Notes under the pieces: generated by a model
What the model was told of the DNA's origin: nothing
The model's input: the letters and a program-made list of their open reading frames with translations, nothing else
Database searches by the model: none
Position numbers and translations under genes: made by a program
Assembly (NCBI GenBank): GCA_023439545.1
Contig: JAEXNT010000030.1
Coordinates: 1 to 64,000, forward strand
Source of the DNA: Bacillota bacterium
Lineage (GTDB): Bacteria; Bacillota; Clostridia; Acetivibrionales; DTU013
Reading direction: 5' to 3'
DNA: 64,000 nt
Part shown: in pieces, positions 1 through 8,620 of the stretch
Position numbering within the stretch: position 1 is the first letter of the stretch
Layout of the letters: the number at the start of each line of letters is the position of its first letter

Positions 1-203
1 TAATTATATCCACAATTTACTATATAGTCAAACTTTTAGAAAATTAATGTTTATGTAGCCTTATGCATTATGTCAATGCGTAAATTATAAGCCATACAAT
101 CTTAAGATCTCATGATTTGACAACTTACTTGAACCACTTCCAACCGCTTATAACATCTAAAAACAACGAATACCGTTATCTTTTTTATGTAATATGAAAA
201 GTC

Positions 204-237
204 AAAAACCGCCTATCCTTACGGACAAGCGGTTTTT
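204..237 (-). terminator. Rho-independent terminator after tRNA-Thr
   Basis: A 9-bp perfect stem (AAAAACCGC at 204-212 with GCGGTTTTT at 229-237) is extended by partial pairing inside. Read on the minus strand it ends in a U run directly after the tRNA-Thr 3' end. The symmetric A/T flanks mean it could also work in the other direction. Confidence 0.8.
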
Positions 238-240
238 CTT

Positions 241-316
241 TGGAGCTGGTGGACGGAATCGAACCCCCGACCTGCTGATTACAAGTCAGCTGCTCTACCT
301 GCTGAGCTACACCAGC
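241..316 (-). tRNA. tRNA-Thr(TGT)
   Basis: The minus strand folds into a full cloverleaf: acceptor GCTGGTG, an anticodon stem GCTGA/TCAGC around loop CTTGTAA (anticodon UGU, reading ACA), a T arm with GGTTCGA, and an encoded CCA end at 241-243. It is 76 nt long and is followed at once by a terminator, so it is probably a single-gene transcript. Confidence 0.96.
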
Positions 317-405
317 GTGTTACATGTTTCAAGCAGTCGATTTCCCGATTGCTACACTATAATAACACTGGTTTTTGTATAATGTCAATACTATCGATAT
401 TGTAA

Positions 406-891
406 TTAATATCCGCAGTCACCCATCGGCGTAGACTCAACCCCGGCAAGCACATTGTTTTTGAAAAAGCACCTGTGCTCATAAAGATCCTCATCGTTCA
501 GCAGCTTGGGCAGGAACTTGGGCAGATTCCCGGCAACACCCGTGTTTTCAGGATCAAGTATCCATGCTATGCTTTTCCAGTCCAAAATACCTTCGCTGAT
601 CTTTCTGGGCGTTTCATAGACATAATCATCCGCGATTTCAGCAATAAAAGCATACATGCCGCCGGTTAAAACTCCGTCGAATTCCCAGGTTACAATTCCC
701 TTGTAATCAACCGTATCCGGCTTAATGCCGGTTTCTTCATTAATCTCCCGGATAACACATTCAACCGGTGTTTCGTCAGTCTCGAGCTTGCCGCCGACCC
801 CGTTCCAACTGCCCATCCATGCCGGATATTCGCGGTTGATCAATAATAGTTTGTCTCCTTGTTTTATAAAACATATAGTAAACTTAAGCAC
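406..891 (-). CDS. NUDIX hydrolase (MutT/8-oxo-dGTP diphosphatase-like)
   Basis: A single NUDIX domain of 161 residues that would cleave a nucleoside diphosphate linked to another group. The NUDIX box is complete: G34, x5, E40, x7, R48-E49, then E52-E53 and G55, supplying the Mg2+-binding glutamates. The start is a GTG at 889-891 with a GGGGGA ribosome binding site about six bases upstream; an ATG shifted by two bases is out of frame. The family includes 8-oxo-dGTP sanitising enzymes, but many members have other nucleotide substrates and sequence alone does not settle it. It stands alone between tRNA-Thr and a divergent AraC-type gene. Confidence 0.88.
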   Translation of the reverse strand: MLKFTICFIKQGDKLLLINREYPAWMGSWNGVGGKLETDETPVECVIREINEETGIKPDTVDYKGIVTWEFDGVLTGGMYAFIAEIADDYVYETPRKISEGILDWKSIAWILDPENTGVAGNLPKFLPKLLNDEDLYEHRCFFKNNVLAGVESTPMGDCGY

Positions 892-1083
892 ATATCCCCC
901 TGAACAATTACACTTTTAGACAGAAAACACTTATTTCATTATACCAAATACAGTTCAAACAGAATACTGCATTCAACGATCTTTCCTGCTTTAAGAATTA
1001 TGAAATAAATAGCACAAAATGTCCTGTCAGCGTTTTCAAATAAAGGTATAATCTAATCATCGCTGCAGCGAGGAGTGGATAAG

Positions 1084-1941
1084 GTGGGTTATATTGAATA
1101 TTTGCAAAGGTCCATCGATTTTATTGAGGAAAATGTAAAACAGGAGGTTACGATCGAAGAATGCGCCAATGCCGCAGGCTTCTCCAAGTATCATTACTAT
1201 CGCCTCTTTGGAATGTATGTGGGAATTTCCGTAATGGACTATGTGAGAAAAAGGAAACTTGCATATGCGATGTATGACATATGCCAGGGTAAGCGTATAC
1301 TCGACGTGGCACTGGATTACAACTACAGCTCGGAGCGTTCCTTCAGCAGGGCATTTCAGCAGGAGTTCGGAGATAATCCCAGTAAATTCAGGGACGTAAA
1401 TTATTCGATTCCTAAAAAACCCGCCCTTAAGGAATTTAATATCAACACATATGGAGGTAAGCAAATGGATAATATATTCAGCGATGTAAGGTTTGAAAAC
1501 CTTGATACCATGTTTGTAGCCAGTGCAAAGGTCGTAAGTGCGAACCCGGAGGAAGATGTAATATCATTCCTCAACGAATGGAGCAAGGAAAACGGCGTCG
1601 ATCCGAAAGCGAGAAAATTCGGTTTCGATATACCGGTAAGCGATGAAGAAAGAAGCAAAGGGCTGCGAGGTTATGAGTTCTGGGTAAAAGTCGGCGAAAA
1701 TACGCCGGCTGGTAAAGGCGTTGCCATAAAGAAGGTCGAAGGTTGCAAATACGCTGTTTTGCGTATAACAGACCCATTTTCGAACCCTTTCGATACCATT
1801 CCGAGGGGCTGGAAAACCCTTGTGGACTGGGTCAATGATAAGGGATACAAGGCATCCTGCGATAAGGAACGTTATTGGTTGGAGGAGGAGCTGGAAATCG
1901 ATGGGGTAACTTATATGGATATATACTTCCCTATCAATTAA
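1084..1941 (+). CDS. AraC-family regulator with GyrI-like effector-binding domain
   Basis: The N-terminal ~100 residues are two AraC/XylS helix-turn-helix motifs (for example FSKYHYYRLF followed by a second recognition region near SERSFSRAF). The remaining ~155 residues, from about MDNIFSDVRF, form a GyrI-like small-molecule binding domain. This is the Rob/SoxS-like layout known for drug- or lipophile-responsive activators. AGGAG at 1071-1075 is eight bases from the GTG at 1084, which I prefer; an in-frame GTG at 1075 overlaps that ribosome binding site. No transporter is in the same transcript, so its target may be unlinked; the MFS pair at 2.4-5.1 kb is a possible but unproven target. Confidence 0.88.
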   Translation: MGYIEYLQRSIDFIEENVKQEVTIEECANAAGFSKYHYYRLFGMYVGISVMDYVRKRKLAYAMYDICQGKRILDVALDYNYSSERSFSRAFQQEFGDNPSKFRDVNYSIPKKPALKEFNINTYGGKQMDNIFSDVRFENLDTMFVASAKVVSANPEEDVISFLNEWSKENGVDPKARKFGFDIPVSDEERSKGLRGYEFWVKVGENTPAGKGVAIKKVEGCKYAVLRITDPFSNPFDTIPRGWKTLVDWVNDKGYKASCDKERYWLEEELEIDGVTYMDIYFPIN

Positions 1942-2050
1942 ACATGCAAAAGTCGGATATCTGACCAATGCCCTCCCGGGCTGGCCGTTCCGCTATGCAG
2001 AACTAAGCACCCCATGCCCTCCCGGGTTCGAGCCCCTATTCCATGCACTA

Positions 2051-2084
2051 AAAAACTCGGATATCCTTTGATATCCGAGTTTTT
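2051..2084 (-). terminator. Rho-independent terminator after tRNA-Asp
   Basis: A perfect 14-bp stem (AAAAACTCGGATAT at 2051-2064 with its complement at 2071-2084) and a six-base loop. It lies three bases past the tRNA-Asp CCA end on the minus strand. A/T flanks on both sides would also allow termination of plus-strand transcription from the AraC gene. Confidence 0.85.
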
Positions 2085-2086
2085 CA

Positions 2087-2163
2087 TGGCGACCCGAAGG
2101 GGGCTCGAACCCCTGACCTCTAGCGTGACAGGCTAGCGTTCTAACCAACTGAACTACCGGGCC
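2087..2163 (-). tRNA. tRNA-Asp(GTC)
   Basis: A minus-strand cloverleaf of 77 nt. The anticodon stem CTAGC/GCTAG encloses loop CTGTCAC (anticodon GUC), the discriminator base is G as expected for Asp, the T arm is GGGTTCGAGCCC and CCA is encoded at 2087-2089. It lies downstream of tRNA-Glu on the same strand and may be co-transcribed with it. Confidence 0.96.
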
Positions 2164-2280
2164 GTATAATGTTTCCGGCGCTTTTGCCCTTTTAGTACAA
2201 CTGACCTCATTTCATGAAGCCTTAAGCTGTAAATTTTATGCCGGGCGAAAAACTGAGGTTTTTCACCGAGCAAAAATCTT

Positions 2281-2355
2281 TGGTGACCCATAGGGGAGTC
2301 GAACCCCTGTTATCGCCGTGAAAGGGCGGTGTCTTAACCACTTGACCAATGGGCC
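2281..2355 (-). tRNA. tRNA-Glu(TTC)
   Basis: A minus-strand cloverleaf of 75 nt. The anticodon stem CCGCC/GGCGG-type encloses loop CTTTCAC (anticodon UUC). The T arm GGGGTTCGACTCCCC is intact and CCA is encoded at 2281-2283. It is about 118 bases upstream of tRNA-Asp. Confidence 0.96.
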
Positions 2356-2450
2356 GCATTATTGAGGCTAAAGCCGACAAAGTATATTCTACTGGCGCGG
2401 ACTAAAAAAGTCAAGTGAAAAATATTTAATTATGTTACCTGATATGGATA

Positions 2451-3656
2451 TTATTGGATGCCCGTATTTCCGGCTTTATCCTCCGGCTGCCCAAGCTTCC
2501 GGTAAACACCGAGCAAAGCTATGCATACGGCCAGAATGATAATGGATGCGACATAGATCAGCCTGGGGTCATAAATATATACCGTACCGGAAACAAGCCC
2601 GATAAGCGCGGTCAGGATACATGTGATCGTGTTTATCAGTGAATACACGCTAGCCCGGTCCGCCCCTTCCGACACTTCAGCCAGCATCGCATCTATGAAA
2701 GGCCTTGCCACGCCGAAGCCGACCGCATACAGACCTATGCTCAAAACCGCCGCAAACAGGCTTTTGCCCGGAATCATTATCAATATCAGCAACGATGCAG
2801 TCTGGGCAGCAAATCCAACCTGCATATTCCCGTTATTGTTGGAACGGCTGATAACAGGTACTATGAAGATAAACATTGCAAGCATCACGGCCGAATAAGC
2901 CCCGCCAAGCAACGAAATGGAAGACTTGCCAAGGTTTAAAACTTCAGTCATGAATGGCGCAAAATACAAGCTGTTGAAAGAGCCCAGAGGTATATAGATA
3001 AAAAACAATACATACACAACAGCCGCAATTATTGCTCTGGGATTTCCTCTGAATACCGCAGCAGCTTTCAGCGGTATCATATCCTTGAAACTGAAAGGCT
3101 TCGGGTTCTTTTTCATTTCATCGAGAATCTGCTGCCCGATACTGGTCTCCTTATACAGGATATTCCTTGTAAATACCATGACAGTCATGCTGATCACCGA
3201 AATAGCCAGGAACAGCCTTTCGGATGTCACAACTCCGTAGGCGTCGACAAAAATGCCTGTTACAGGTATGATTATGCCTGCGGATATGTTGATGATATTT
3301 ACAAGGTTGTAGGCGGCAACCCTCTGTTCGTTATCCGCATCTTCAACAACCATCAGGTTCCAGCACACCGCAACGACTTTGACAGCGCTTCCGGCAATAG
3401 TGGCGAACGCGAACATGGCGAAGCTGTTGGACAAAAAGTAAATCAGCAGCGAAAAAGGCCAGCTTATGGCATCGAAAATCAAAGTCGCCTTTTTACGGCC
3501 CAAACGATCAGTCACATGACCGCCTATCACAGCAAAAAAAGTACCGCATATGAAACTCAGCGATATGAAATAGCCGAGCTGTCCGTCGGTGACTCCGAGT
3601 TCCTTCATGTACAGGCTCAGATAAAAGTTCGAAAGCATGTACGGAATGCCCCACAT
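2451..3656 (-). CDS. MFS transporter, second of a tandem pair, 5' end interrupted by a stop codon
   Basis: A 401-residue major facilitator with about twelve hydrophobic segments and the conserved loop 2-3 signature DRLGRKK. It is a clear paralogue of the gene just upstream (3740-5101), matching along its whole length. The upstream frame continues to an ATG at 3743 that overlaps the previous gene's stop as ATGA, and encodes MKRILPENNIFSSFRRL..., which aligns with residues 9-33 of the neighbour. That frame has a TAA at 3660-3662, at the position of a Glu in the paralogue. Translation of the listed product must therefore restart at the ATG at 3654-3656, six bases past the stop. The lost 29 residues precede the first membrane helix, so the product could still work. 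The substrate is unknown. Confidence 0.8.
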   Translation of the reverse strand: MWGIPYMLSNFYLSLYMKELGVTDGQLGYFISLSFICGTFFAVIGGHVTDRLGRKKATLIFDAISWPFSLLIYFLSNSFAMFAFATIAGSAVKVVAVCWNLMVVEDADNEQRVAAYNLVNIINISAGIIIPVTGIFVDAYGVVTSERLFLAISVISMTVMVFTRNILYKETSIGQQILDEMKKNPKPFSFKDMIPLKAAAVFRGNPRAIIAAVVYVLFFIYIPLGSFNSLYFAPFMTEVLNLGKSSISLLGGAYSAVMLAMFIFIVPVISRSNNNGNMQVGFAAQTASLLILIMIPGKSLFAAVLSIGLYAVGFGVARPFIDAMLAEVSEGADRASVYSLINTITCILTALIGLVSGTVYIYDPRLIYVASIIILAVCIALLGVYRKLGQPEDKAGNTGIQ

Positions 3657-3739
3657 CGGTTAAAACATTACGCTTATCCTTGTATTGCCCGTAAGCCGGC
3701 GGAAGGAGCTGAAAATATTGTTTTCCGGAAGAATTCTTT

Positions 3740-5101
3740 TCATAATTCGACGTCCCGCCTAAAACTGTTATCGGTCCTGCAAACTGTATCGGCAACGTTT
3801 TCTTCCACGATGTCAACACCGATCGTTGTCTTGTTTCCCGTTTTTGTCAATCTGCCGAACGCTTCGAGCAATATGATACTCGCCAGCAGTATAACTATGG
3901 ATATGATGTACAGTAGCCTCGGATTGAAGACGTATACGCTGCCCGACACGAAACCGAGCAAAGCTGTTATCACGCACGTCACCGTATTGATCAGCGAATA
4001 AATGCCCGCCCTTTCATTCCCTTCGGTCACCTCTGCAAGCATCGTATCCAGAAACGGTCTGAAAATACCGAAGCCGACCGCATATATGCCGATGCATAAA
4101 ACGACGTTGATAAGGCTTCCTCCGGGAATCAGGATCAGCAGAGACAGCGATACAGCCTGTATCAGCAGGCCTGACTGCATGTTCCGCGTATTGTTTCCTT
4201 TGGAGACCGCCGGTATTACAAATACAAAAATTAAAAGCATGACGCCCGAATAAATGCCCCCCAGTACCGATATGGAAGACTTGCCGAGCTTCAGAGCCTC
4301 GGTCATGAAGGGTGCGAAATACAGGCTGTTGAACGTACCGAGCGGAACATATACGAAAAACAGTATATAGACCAACGCCGCTATAATTGCCTTGGGGTTT
4401 CCTTTAAACACCCGGGCTGCCTTGACCGGTATCAAGCTCTTCAGTTTAAGCGGCACAGGATTTTTCTTATACTCATCAAGTATTTGCTGCCCGATCCTGG
4501 TCTCTTTATATAAGTGATTCCTCAAAATTACCATCGTCGACATGCTGATCACGCCATAGGTCAGGAACACCCTCTCGGCTGTAATAACGCCATAAGCGCC
4601 TACAAGTACGCCTGCAAGCGGGATTATTACACCGGTTGAGATATTGATTATATTCAGCAGGTTGAAGGCTGCTATCCTCTGATCGTTATCGGCGTCCTCA
4701 ACGATCATAAGGTTCCATGAAACGCCTACAATCTTTCCCATATTGTTTAGGACCGTAGCAATCGCGAACATTATGAAACTGTTGGATATCAGGTATATTA
4801 AAACAGTCAGCGGCCAGCTGATGAAGTCGAATATCAAGGTGGTTCTTTTCCTCCCCAGCCTGTCGGTAATGAGCCCGCTGACAAGTGAAAATACAGTGCC
4901 GGCGATATACCCGATCGAAATGATATACCCGATCTGTTTGTCCGTCACTCCGAGGCCTTTCATATAGAGGCTCAGATAAAAATTGAACAGTACAAAAGGG
5001 AGCCCCCATAGCGGCTCGCAGAGCACTGAAGTACGGGTGTTCCCTTTAAGAATCCCTAATGATTTGAAAATGTTGTTTGAAGATGTATTTTTAGTTTTCA
5101 T
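3740..5101 (-). CDS. MFS transporter, first of a tandem pair
   Basis: A 453-residue major facilitator with about twelve transmembrane helices. The loop 2-3 motif TDRLGRKRTT is conserved and a charged central loop follows helix 6 (ETRIGQQILDEYKKNP). It has a hydrophilic C-terminal tail of about 35 residues that the paralogue lacks. It shares well over half its residues with the gene downstream, so the two arose by tandem duplication. The stop overlaps the ATG of the original reading frame of the next gene, which implies translational coupling. The FMN-binding protein gene lies 94 bases upstream on the same strand. The substrate cannot be read from the sequence. Confidence 0.88.
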   Translation of the reverse strand: MKTKNTSSNNIFKSLGILKGNTRTSVLCEPLWGLPFVLFNFYLSLYMKGLGVTDKQIGYIISIGYIAGTVFSLVSGLITDRLGRKRTTLIFDFISWPLTVLIYLISNSFIMFAIATVLNNMGKIVGVSWNLMIVEDADNDQRIAAFNLLNIINISTGVIIPLAGVLVGAYGVITAERVFLTYGVISMSTMVILRNHLYKETRIGQQILDEYKKNPVPLKLKSLIPVKAARVFKGNPKAIIAALVYILFFVYVPLGTFNSLYFAPFMTEALKLGKSSISVLGGIYSGVMLLIFVFVIPAVSKGNNTRNMQSGLLIQAVSLSLLILIPGGSLINVVLCIGIYAVGFGIFRPFLDTMLAEVTEGNERAGIYSLINTVTCVITALLGFVSGSVYVFNPRLLYIISIVILLASIILLEAFGRLTKTGNKTTIGVDIVEENVADTVCRTDNSFRRDVEL

Positions 5102-5195
5102 TTAATGAATATTGTAGCATCTGTCAATGAAGATCCGCAACTCGTAATTTGCCGTAAATAAGTCATAAATTGCTGTGGCAGTACAGCGGCATCAA

Positions 5196-5597
5196 CTACT
5201 TTACAGCACCTTTCAGTGCAGTTTCGATAGCTTTCAATATGACCCTGCTGCTGTATGTCGCGCCGCTTATCGAGTCGAGCTGGAGCGTCTGCTTTTCAAC
5301 TACCTTTGCAGGCAATACTTCAGCGCCCTGCCCTTGTCCGTTTTTATGCTCGATGAGGTCGATTGCGGTTATTTTGTGGTCCTTTATTGTTACCTTTACC
5401 CTTGCCGAGACCGGAAAAGACTTATAGCTTCCTTCGTATATACCGTCTTCCGCATTTGAAAGATCCACATCAGAGATCGCCATTTCATTGAGTCTGTCCA
5501 GATTCACCTTCACCGAATTGAACTGAACAACCGCGAATATTGCAGCCGCGGCAATAAATACAAGGATCGTCAGTATAACAATATATTTCTTTTTCAT
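5196..5597 (-). CDS. FMN-binding domain protein, membrane anchored
   Basis: A 133-residue protein with an N-terminal membrane anchor (about residues 5-24) and an extracytoplasmic FMN-binding domain. The flavinylation motif DSISGATYSS sits at 108-117; in this family ApbE/Ftp attaches FMN covalently to the threonine of the SGAT segment (T114). Such small proteins act as electron carriers at the cell surface. No ApbE gene or partner reductase is in the window. It is on the same strand as the two MFS genes and 94 bases upstream, so it may share their transcript. Confidence 0.88.
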   Translation of the reverse strand: MKKKYIVILTILVFIAAAAIFAVVQFNSVKVNLDRLNEMAISDVDLSNAEDGIYEGSYKSFPVSARVKVTIKDHKITAIDLIEHKNGQGQGAEVLPAKVVEKQTLQLDSISGATYSSRVILKAIETALKGAVK

Positions 5598-5817
5598 TTT
5601 GTCTTTTTCTCCTTCCGCATATTAAACTCCATAAATTAATACTGGTCATTTATTTGATTGTCTGAAAGAAATTGGAACATTGCCACAATTTACATTCAGC
5701 ATTCCCCAGGAATTTCTCTATACAATTTCGAATATATTATGTAAACTTAGAGGACAACTCAATATCGTGTACAGAATCCGGTACATTGTCCCGCAAAATA
5801 AAGGAGGAAAGTTTATT

Positions 5818-6966
5818 ATGGAATATAAGAAACTTGTCTTATCCGGTATCCTTACGCTCGGGCTCTTTATGGGGAACGTAGGTTATGCGGCTGCACAGAA
5901 TGTGAGTTACACGGTAAAGCCGGGAGATACCTTCTGGCTTATCGCTCAAAAGTATGGAATTTCCACGACCAACCTGATGAAAGCAAACAATGCGACGCCG
6001 GCAACAGTACTCTACCCGGGCAACAGCCTTACAGTCCCGCTTCCCGAACAGACAACCACCTATACGGTTGTGTCCGGCGATACTTACTGGACTATCAGCC
6101 AGAAATTCGGCGTGAGTTTTACCAAGCTGCTTCAGGCTAATAACGCAACGGACAAATCATGGCTGAATATTGGCGATAAGGTAATAATCCCGACAACCTC
6201 AGGCACTTCGGCGCCGGCACCGACGCCAGCTCAGGCGCCGTCTCCGGTTTCTGCTACTGCGCCGACCCCGTCCGGCTCCGGTACTACTGCCGATCAGACA
6301 AAACCGTATATCACCTATAAGGACTATACCGTCAAAGCCGGCGATACGGTCTGGAGCATTGCCAACAGTTATAATATTCCGATGACCGACCTTATGGCAG
6401 CCAACAACTTTACCTCCTCGACATGGCTTACTATAGGCCAGACAGTCAGGATACCCGTCCGCAATATACCGATAAAGCCGACTCCGGGCGATCAATACGG
6501 GGAATATCTGGACTGGTGGACGGAGGCTCAATATGTAATTCCTTTGAACAGCGTTTTCGAAGTGGTTGATTTCCATACGGGCAAGTCGTTTTTGGCCAAG
6601 CGCACTACGGGCGGCAACCATGCCGATTGTGAAACTCTGACGCTGGAAGATACCCAAAAGATGAAGGAAATCTGGGGCGGTACGTTGAGCTGGGAAAGAA
6701 GGCCGGTAATCATCAGAATCAAAGGCAGAAAAATCGCTGCAAGTTGTGCAGGCTTGCCGCACGCAGGAAATGACGCCGCTCAGGGCGGAAGCTACACGAC
6801 CTGGAGAAGCGGCGGTTATGGTCCCGGTGACAACCTCGACTGGGTCAAAAACAACGGTATCGACGGCGTCTTCGATATTCATTTTCTGAACAGCACGCGA
6901 CACGTAGACGGGCTGTTAGATCCGGAGCACCAGACAAATATCAAAATAGCGGCCGGAATAAAGTAA
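5818..6966 (+). CDS. Secreted protein with three LysM repeats and a conserved C-terminal domain
   Basis: The start at 5818 follows AAAGGAGGA at 5801-5809; an in-frame extension back to 5680 has no ribosome binding site. Of the 382 residues, 1-26 form a signal peptide ending near YAAAQ. Three LysM peptidoglycan-binding repeats follow (about 30-74, 82-126, 170-213); a Pro/Ala/Thr/Ser-rich linker (about 127-165) separates the second and third. The last ~155 residues form a separate domain with HTGKSFLAKRTTGGNHADCE and CAGLPHAG segments, conserved His, Asp and Cys residues and no similarity I recognise to a named hydrolase. The protein should sit in the cell wall; enzymatic activity is unproven. 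Confidence 0.88.
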   Translation: MEYKKLVLSGILTLGLFMGNVGYAAAQNVSYTVKPGDTFWLIAQKYGISTTNLMKANNATPATVLYPGNSLTVPLPEQTTTYTVVSGDTYWTISQKFGVSFTKLLQANNATDKSWLNIGDKVIIPTTSGTSAPAPTPAQAPSPVSATAPTPSGSGTTADQTKPYITYKDYTVKAGDTVWSIANSYNIPMTDLMAANNFTSSTWLTIGQTVRIPVRNIPIKPTPGDQYGEYLDWWTEAQYVIPLNSVFEVVDFHTGKSFLAKRTTGGNHADCETLTLEDTQKMKEIWGGTLSWERRPVIIRIKGRKIAASCAGLPHAGNDAAQGGSYTTWRSGGYGPGDNLDWVKNNGIDGVFDIHFLNSTRHVDGLLDPEHQTNIKIAAGIK

Positions 6967-7007
6967 GAAAAACCCTTCCCGTTTTTATGCGTAAGGCGCT
7001 TTGATAT

Positions 7008-7469
7008 TCAATGCTTCACCTTCACATAGTACAGATAGATCGACCACAAACCGAATTGTTTTGCCCATTTTGCGACCTGAGCCTGTCCGGCGTCCGTATT
7101 CCAGTCTTTTTCAAGGGCAAGGTGGCATTTCTGCCCCAGGCCGATACGTTCATGGTGGCAAAATCGGCATTCCAGCGGCATCAACCCGGTACCATGCAGC
7201 TCGCACAGGTTGTTCGAAAGGAAATTACAGCCTTTGCCCGCATGGATATTCGAAGCAAAACCGCCTTCACAGCCCTTGAAAGCAGGCGAAAGTACGCCGA
7301 ATGTTAACTCGGGTGATATTTCGAGCATCATTCGGCCTGCATAGCCTGCTTTCATCGTTCTTACCGCCTCCTCAACGGTCCACCAGCCGGGGCGGCGGCA
7401 ATATCCCAGACAAATGCCGCAGCTGCATGGCTCCGAGGGCGGGTACAGTTTATAAAGCGATTTACTCAT
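7008..7469 (-). CDS. Cysteine-rich protein, YkgJ-like metal-binding cluster
   Basis: A 153-residue soluble protein with two cysteine groups: CSCGICLGYCRRPGWW near the N-terminus (about 15-30), and a central run with GCNFL, CELH and ECRFCHH spacing that matches the YkgJ-type zinc or iron-chelating cysteine cluster. No enzyme active site is recognisable. It converges on the LysM gene (its stop lies 41 bases from that gene's stop) and is monocistronic. Confidence 0.6.
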   Translation of the reverse strand: MSKSLYKLYPPSEPCSCGICLGYCRRPGWWTVEEAVRTMKAGYAGRMMLEISPELTFGVLSPAFKGCEGGFASNIHAGKGCNFLSNNLCELHGTGLMPLECRFCHHERIGLGQKCHLALEKDWNTDAGQAQVAKWAKQFGLWSIYLYYVKVKH

Positions 7470-7616
7470 TGATAGGCTACGACACCACTTTCCAGTTTAA
7501 TTACAGCACATTGAACTGCCTATCCATTATACCATAAGTTCTCACGCATAGGTGATTATTCCACACAATGTTGCTATAAGTTGCCGCAGGCTGCCAATGC
7601 CGGGGGAACTGTTAAA

Positions 7617-7644
7617 AGCCCTGCAATCTTCTGATTACAGGGCT
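7617..7644 (-). terminator. Rho-independent terminator of the small zinc-ribbon gene
   Basis: The stem AGCCCTGCAATC (7617-7628) pairs with GATTACAGGGCT (7633-7644) with one G-U pair. On the minus strand it is followed by a short U run. It lies 55 bases past the stop of the gene at 7699. Confidence 0.7.
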
Positions 7645-7698
7645 GAAGGGCCGGTGAATATTCGCGTATCATTAGCCGAAGGACGTTTATTCGACTTA

Positions 7699-7884
7699 TC
7701 AGAGCTTTGCCAGGGATTCTACGCTTTTATTCTGGCACCTCTTGCAGACTTTGATCTTATTTCCGTCTCCAAGGATAAGTTCGTACAGCACCTTTATTCT
7801 TGTCGCTTTACAAACGGGACAGGTACCTCTTCCGTGAGATTCCAACTTCAATAATGTTTTGCCCCTGTGCGGTTTTGAAGCCAT
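7699..7884 (-). CDS. Small zinc-ribbon protein
   Basis: A 61-residue basic protein beginning MASKPHRGKTLLK. CPVC and CKRC pairs 24 residues apart form a treble-clef or zinc-ribbon knuckle. The ATG at 7884 is nine bases from AAAGGA; the upstream in-frame ATG at 7893 touches the ribosome binding site and is less likely. Similar small basic zinc-ribbon proteins are common in Clostridia and have no known function. Nucleic acid binding is a guess from charge and fold. Confidence 0.65.
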   Translation of the reverse strand: MASKPHRGKTLLKLESHGRGTCPVCKATRIKVLYELILGDGNKIKVCKRCQNKSVESLAKL

Positions 7885-7960
7885 TGCATACATTCCTTTC
7901 TTTACTCGGTTCGTGTTGTCATATACAGACTATAGCATGAGAACGGCAGGTATTTCCATA

Positions 7961-8260
7961 TCATAAACGTTTATGTAAAGAAATTGAGCAGTGCGGCTTC
8001 TCCTTACTGATAATCCTCCTGATACTCTGTTCGGAAAGGTAATAGGATTGCGAGAGCTCGGAGACTTTAATACCGCTTGCATATTCCTCGTATATCCTGC
8101 TGTTTCTCTCACTGAGACTGTTCCTGGCGCCGCTTTTTTCACCCCAGGCCTTCTGCCTGCCTTCTTTACGGGGCACGTAAATAAATTCTCCATCCACATA
8201 TTGCTGAATTATTCTTATGACTTCTGCCGGCAGCACGTTTTGCGCCTTAATATACTTCAT
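7961..8260 (-). CDS. CD3324-family protein with C-terminal helix-turn-helix
   Basis: A 99-residue protein starting MKYIKAQNVLP at 8260, with GGAG upstream. The middle (YVDGEFIYVPRKEGRQKAWGE) and the end (SELSQSYYLSEQSIRRIISK) match the CD3324 family. The last ~40 residues resemble a sigma-70 region 4 or Mor-type helix-turn-helix. These proteins are probably DNA binding, but no regulon is known to me. Confidence 0.72.
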   Translation of the reverse strand: MKYIKAQNVLPAEVIRIIQQYVDGEFIYVPRKEGRQKAWGEKSGARNSLSERNSRIYEEYASGIKVSELSQSYYLSEQSIRRIISKEKPHCSISLHKRL

Positions 8261-8321
8261 ATCTCTGCTCCTTCCTGATTTTGAAACGGATGAAGCAAAG
8301 ACCACTACCGGATTTAACCGA

Positions 8322-8620
8322 TAAAAAAACTGCAGTGCCGGCTAAGCCCGCTGCAGTCTTATTCTTGAAAGACAGTTTGAGAATCTGTTACACAAATAGC
8401 GTATGCTGAAACGCATAGACAAGCTATGCGGAAAACAATCGTACATAAAGCTGTCCGCACTGGCCTTAAGTCATGTCGAATTCACAGCATCGGTTGATTC
8501 GTGAAACAGGCTCCGTGCAAAGCATCGCCAACTTTAGTTCCAGTGGTCTTTGCGCGGAGCAGAGTATTCGGTTGTATGACTGCAAAGAGTCCATACACTT
8601 GCCCTTTCCAACTGAGAAAA
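8322..8620 (-). ncRNA. Candidate structured non-coding RNA
   Basis: The 500-base gap 8261-8760 holds no convincing gene but has dense secondary structure. A 13-bp helix closes 8510-8522 with 8548-8560. A smaller hairpin at about 8573-8595 pairs GTAT-GACT with AGTC-ATAC, and another pairs GCATAG with CTATGC (8413-8430 region). The minus strand ends in a strong terminator, stem 8329-8337/8349-8357 plus seven U residues at 8328-8322. A possible -10 (TACTAT) with a poor -35 lies near 8615-8645. I compared it by eye with 6S, GEMM, cobalamin and tmRNA consensus features and none fits well. The 5' end is approximate. Confidence 0.33.

Noticed and set aside
194..382. Short frame reading GRNRTPDLL, and a similar one near 18623-18808
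   Set aside because: These are translations across antisense tRNA-Thr and tRNA-His genes, a common false protein call.
8322..8620. Assignment of the structured gap as a c-di-GMP-I riboswitch because of a CGCAAAG...ACTAAAG stretch
   Set aside because: The GGUAGC/GGGUUACC side and the first hairpin do not fit, and no suitable gene follows at the right distance.
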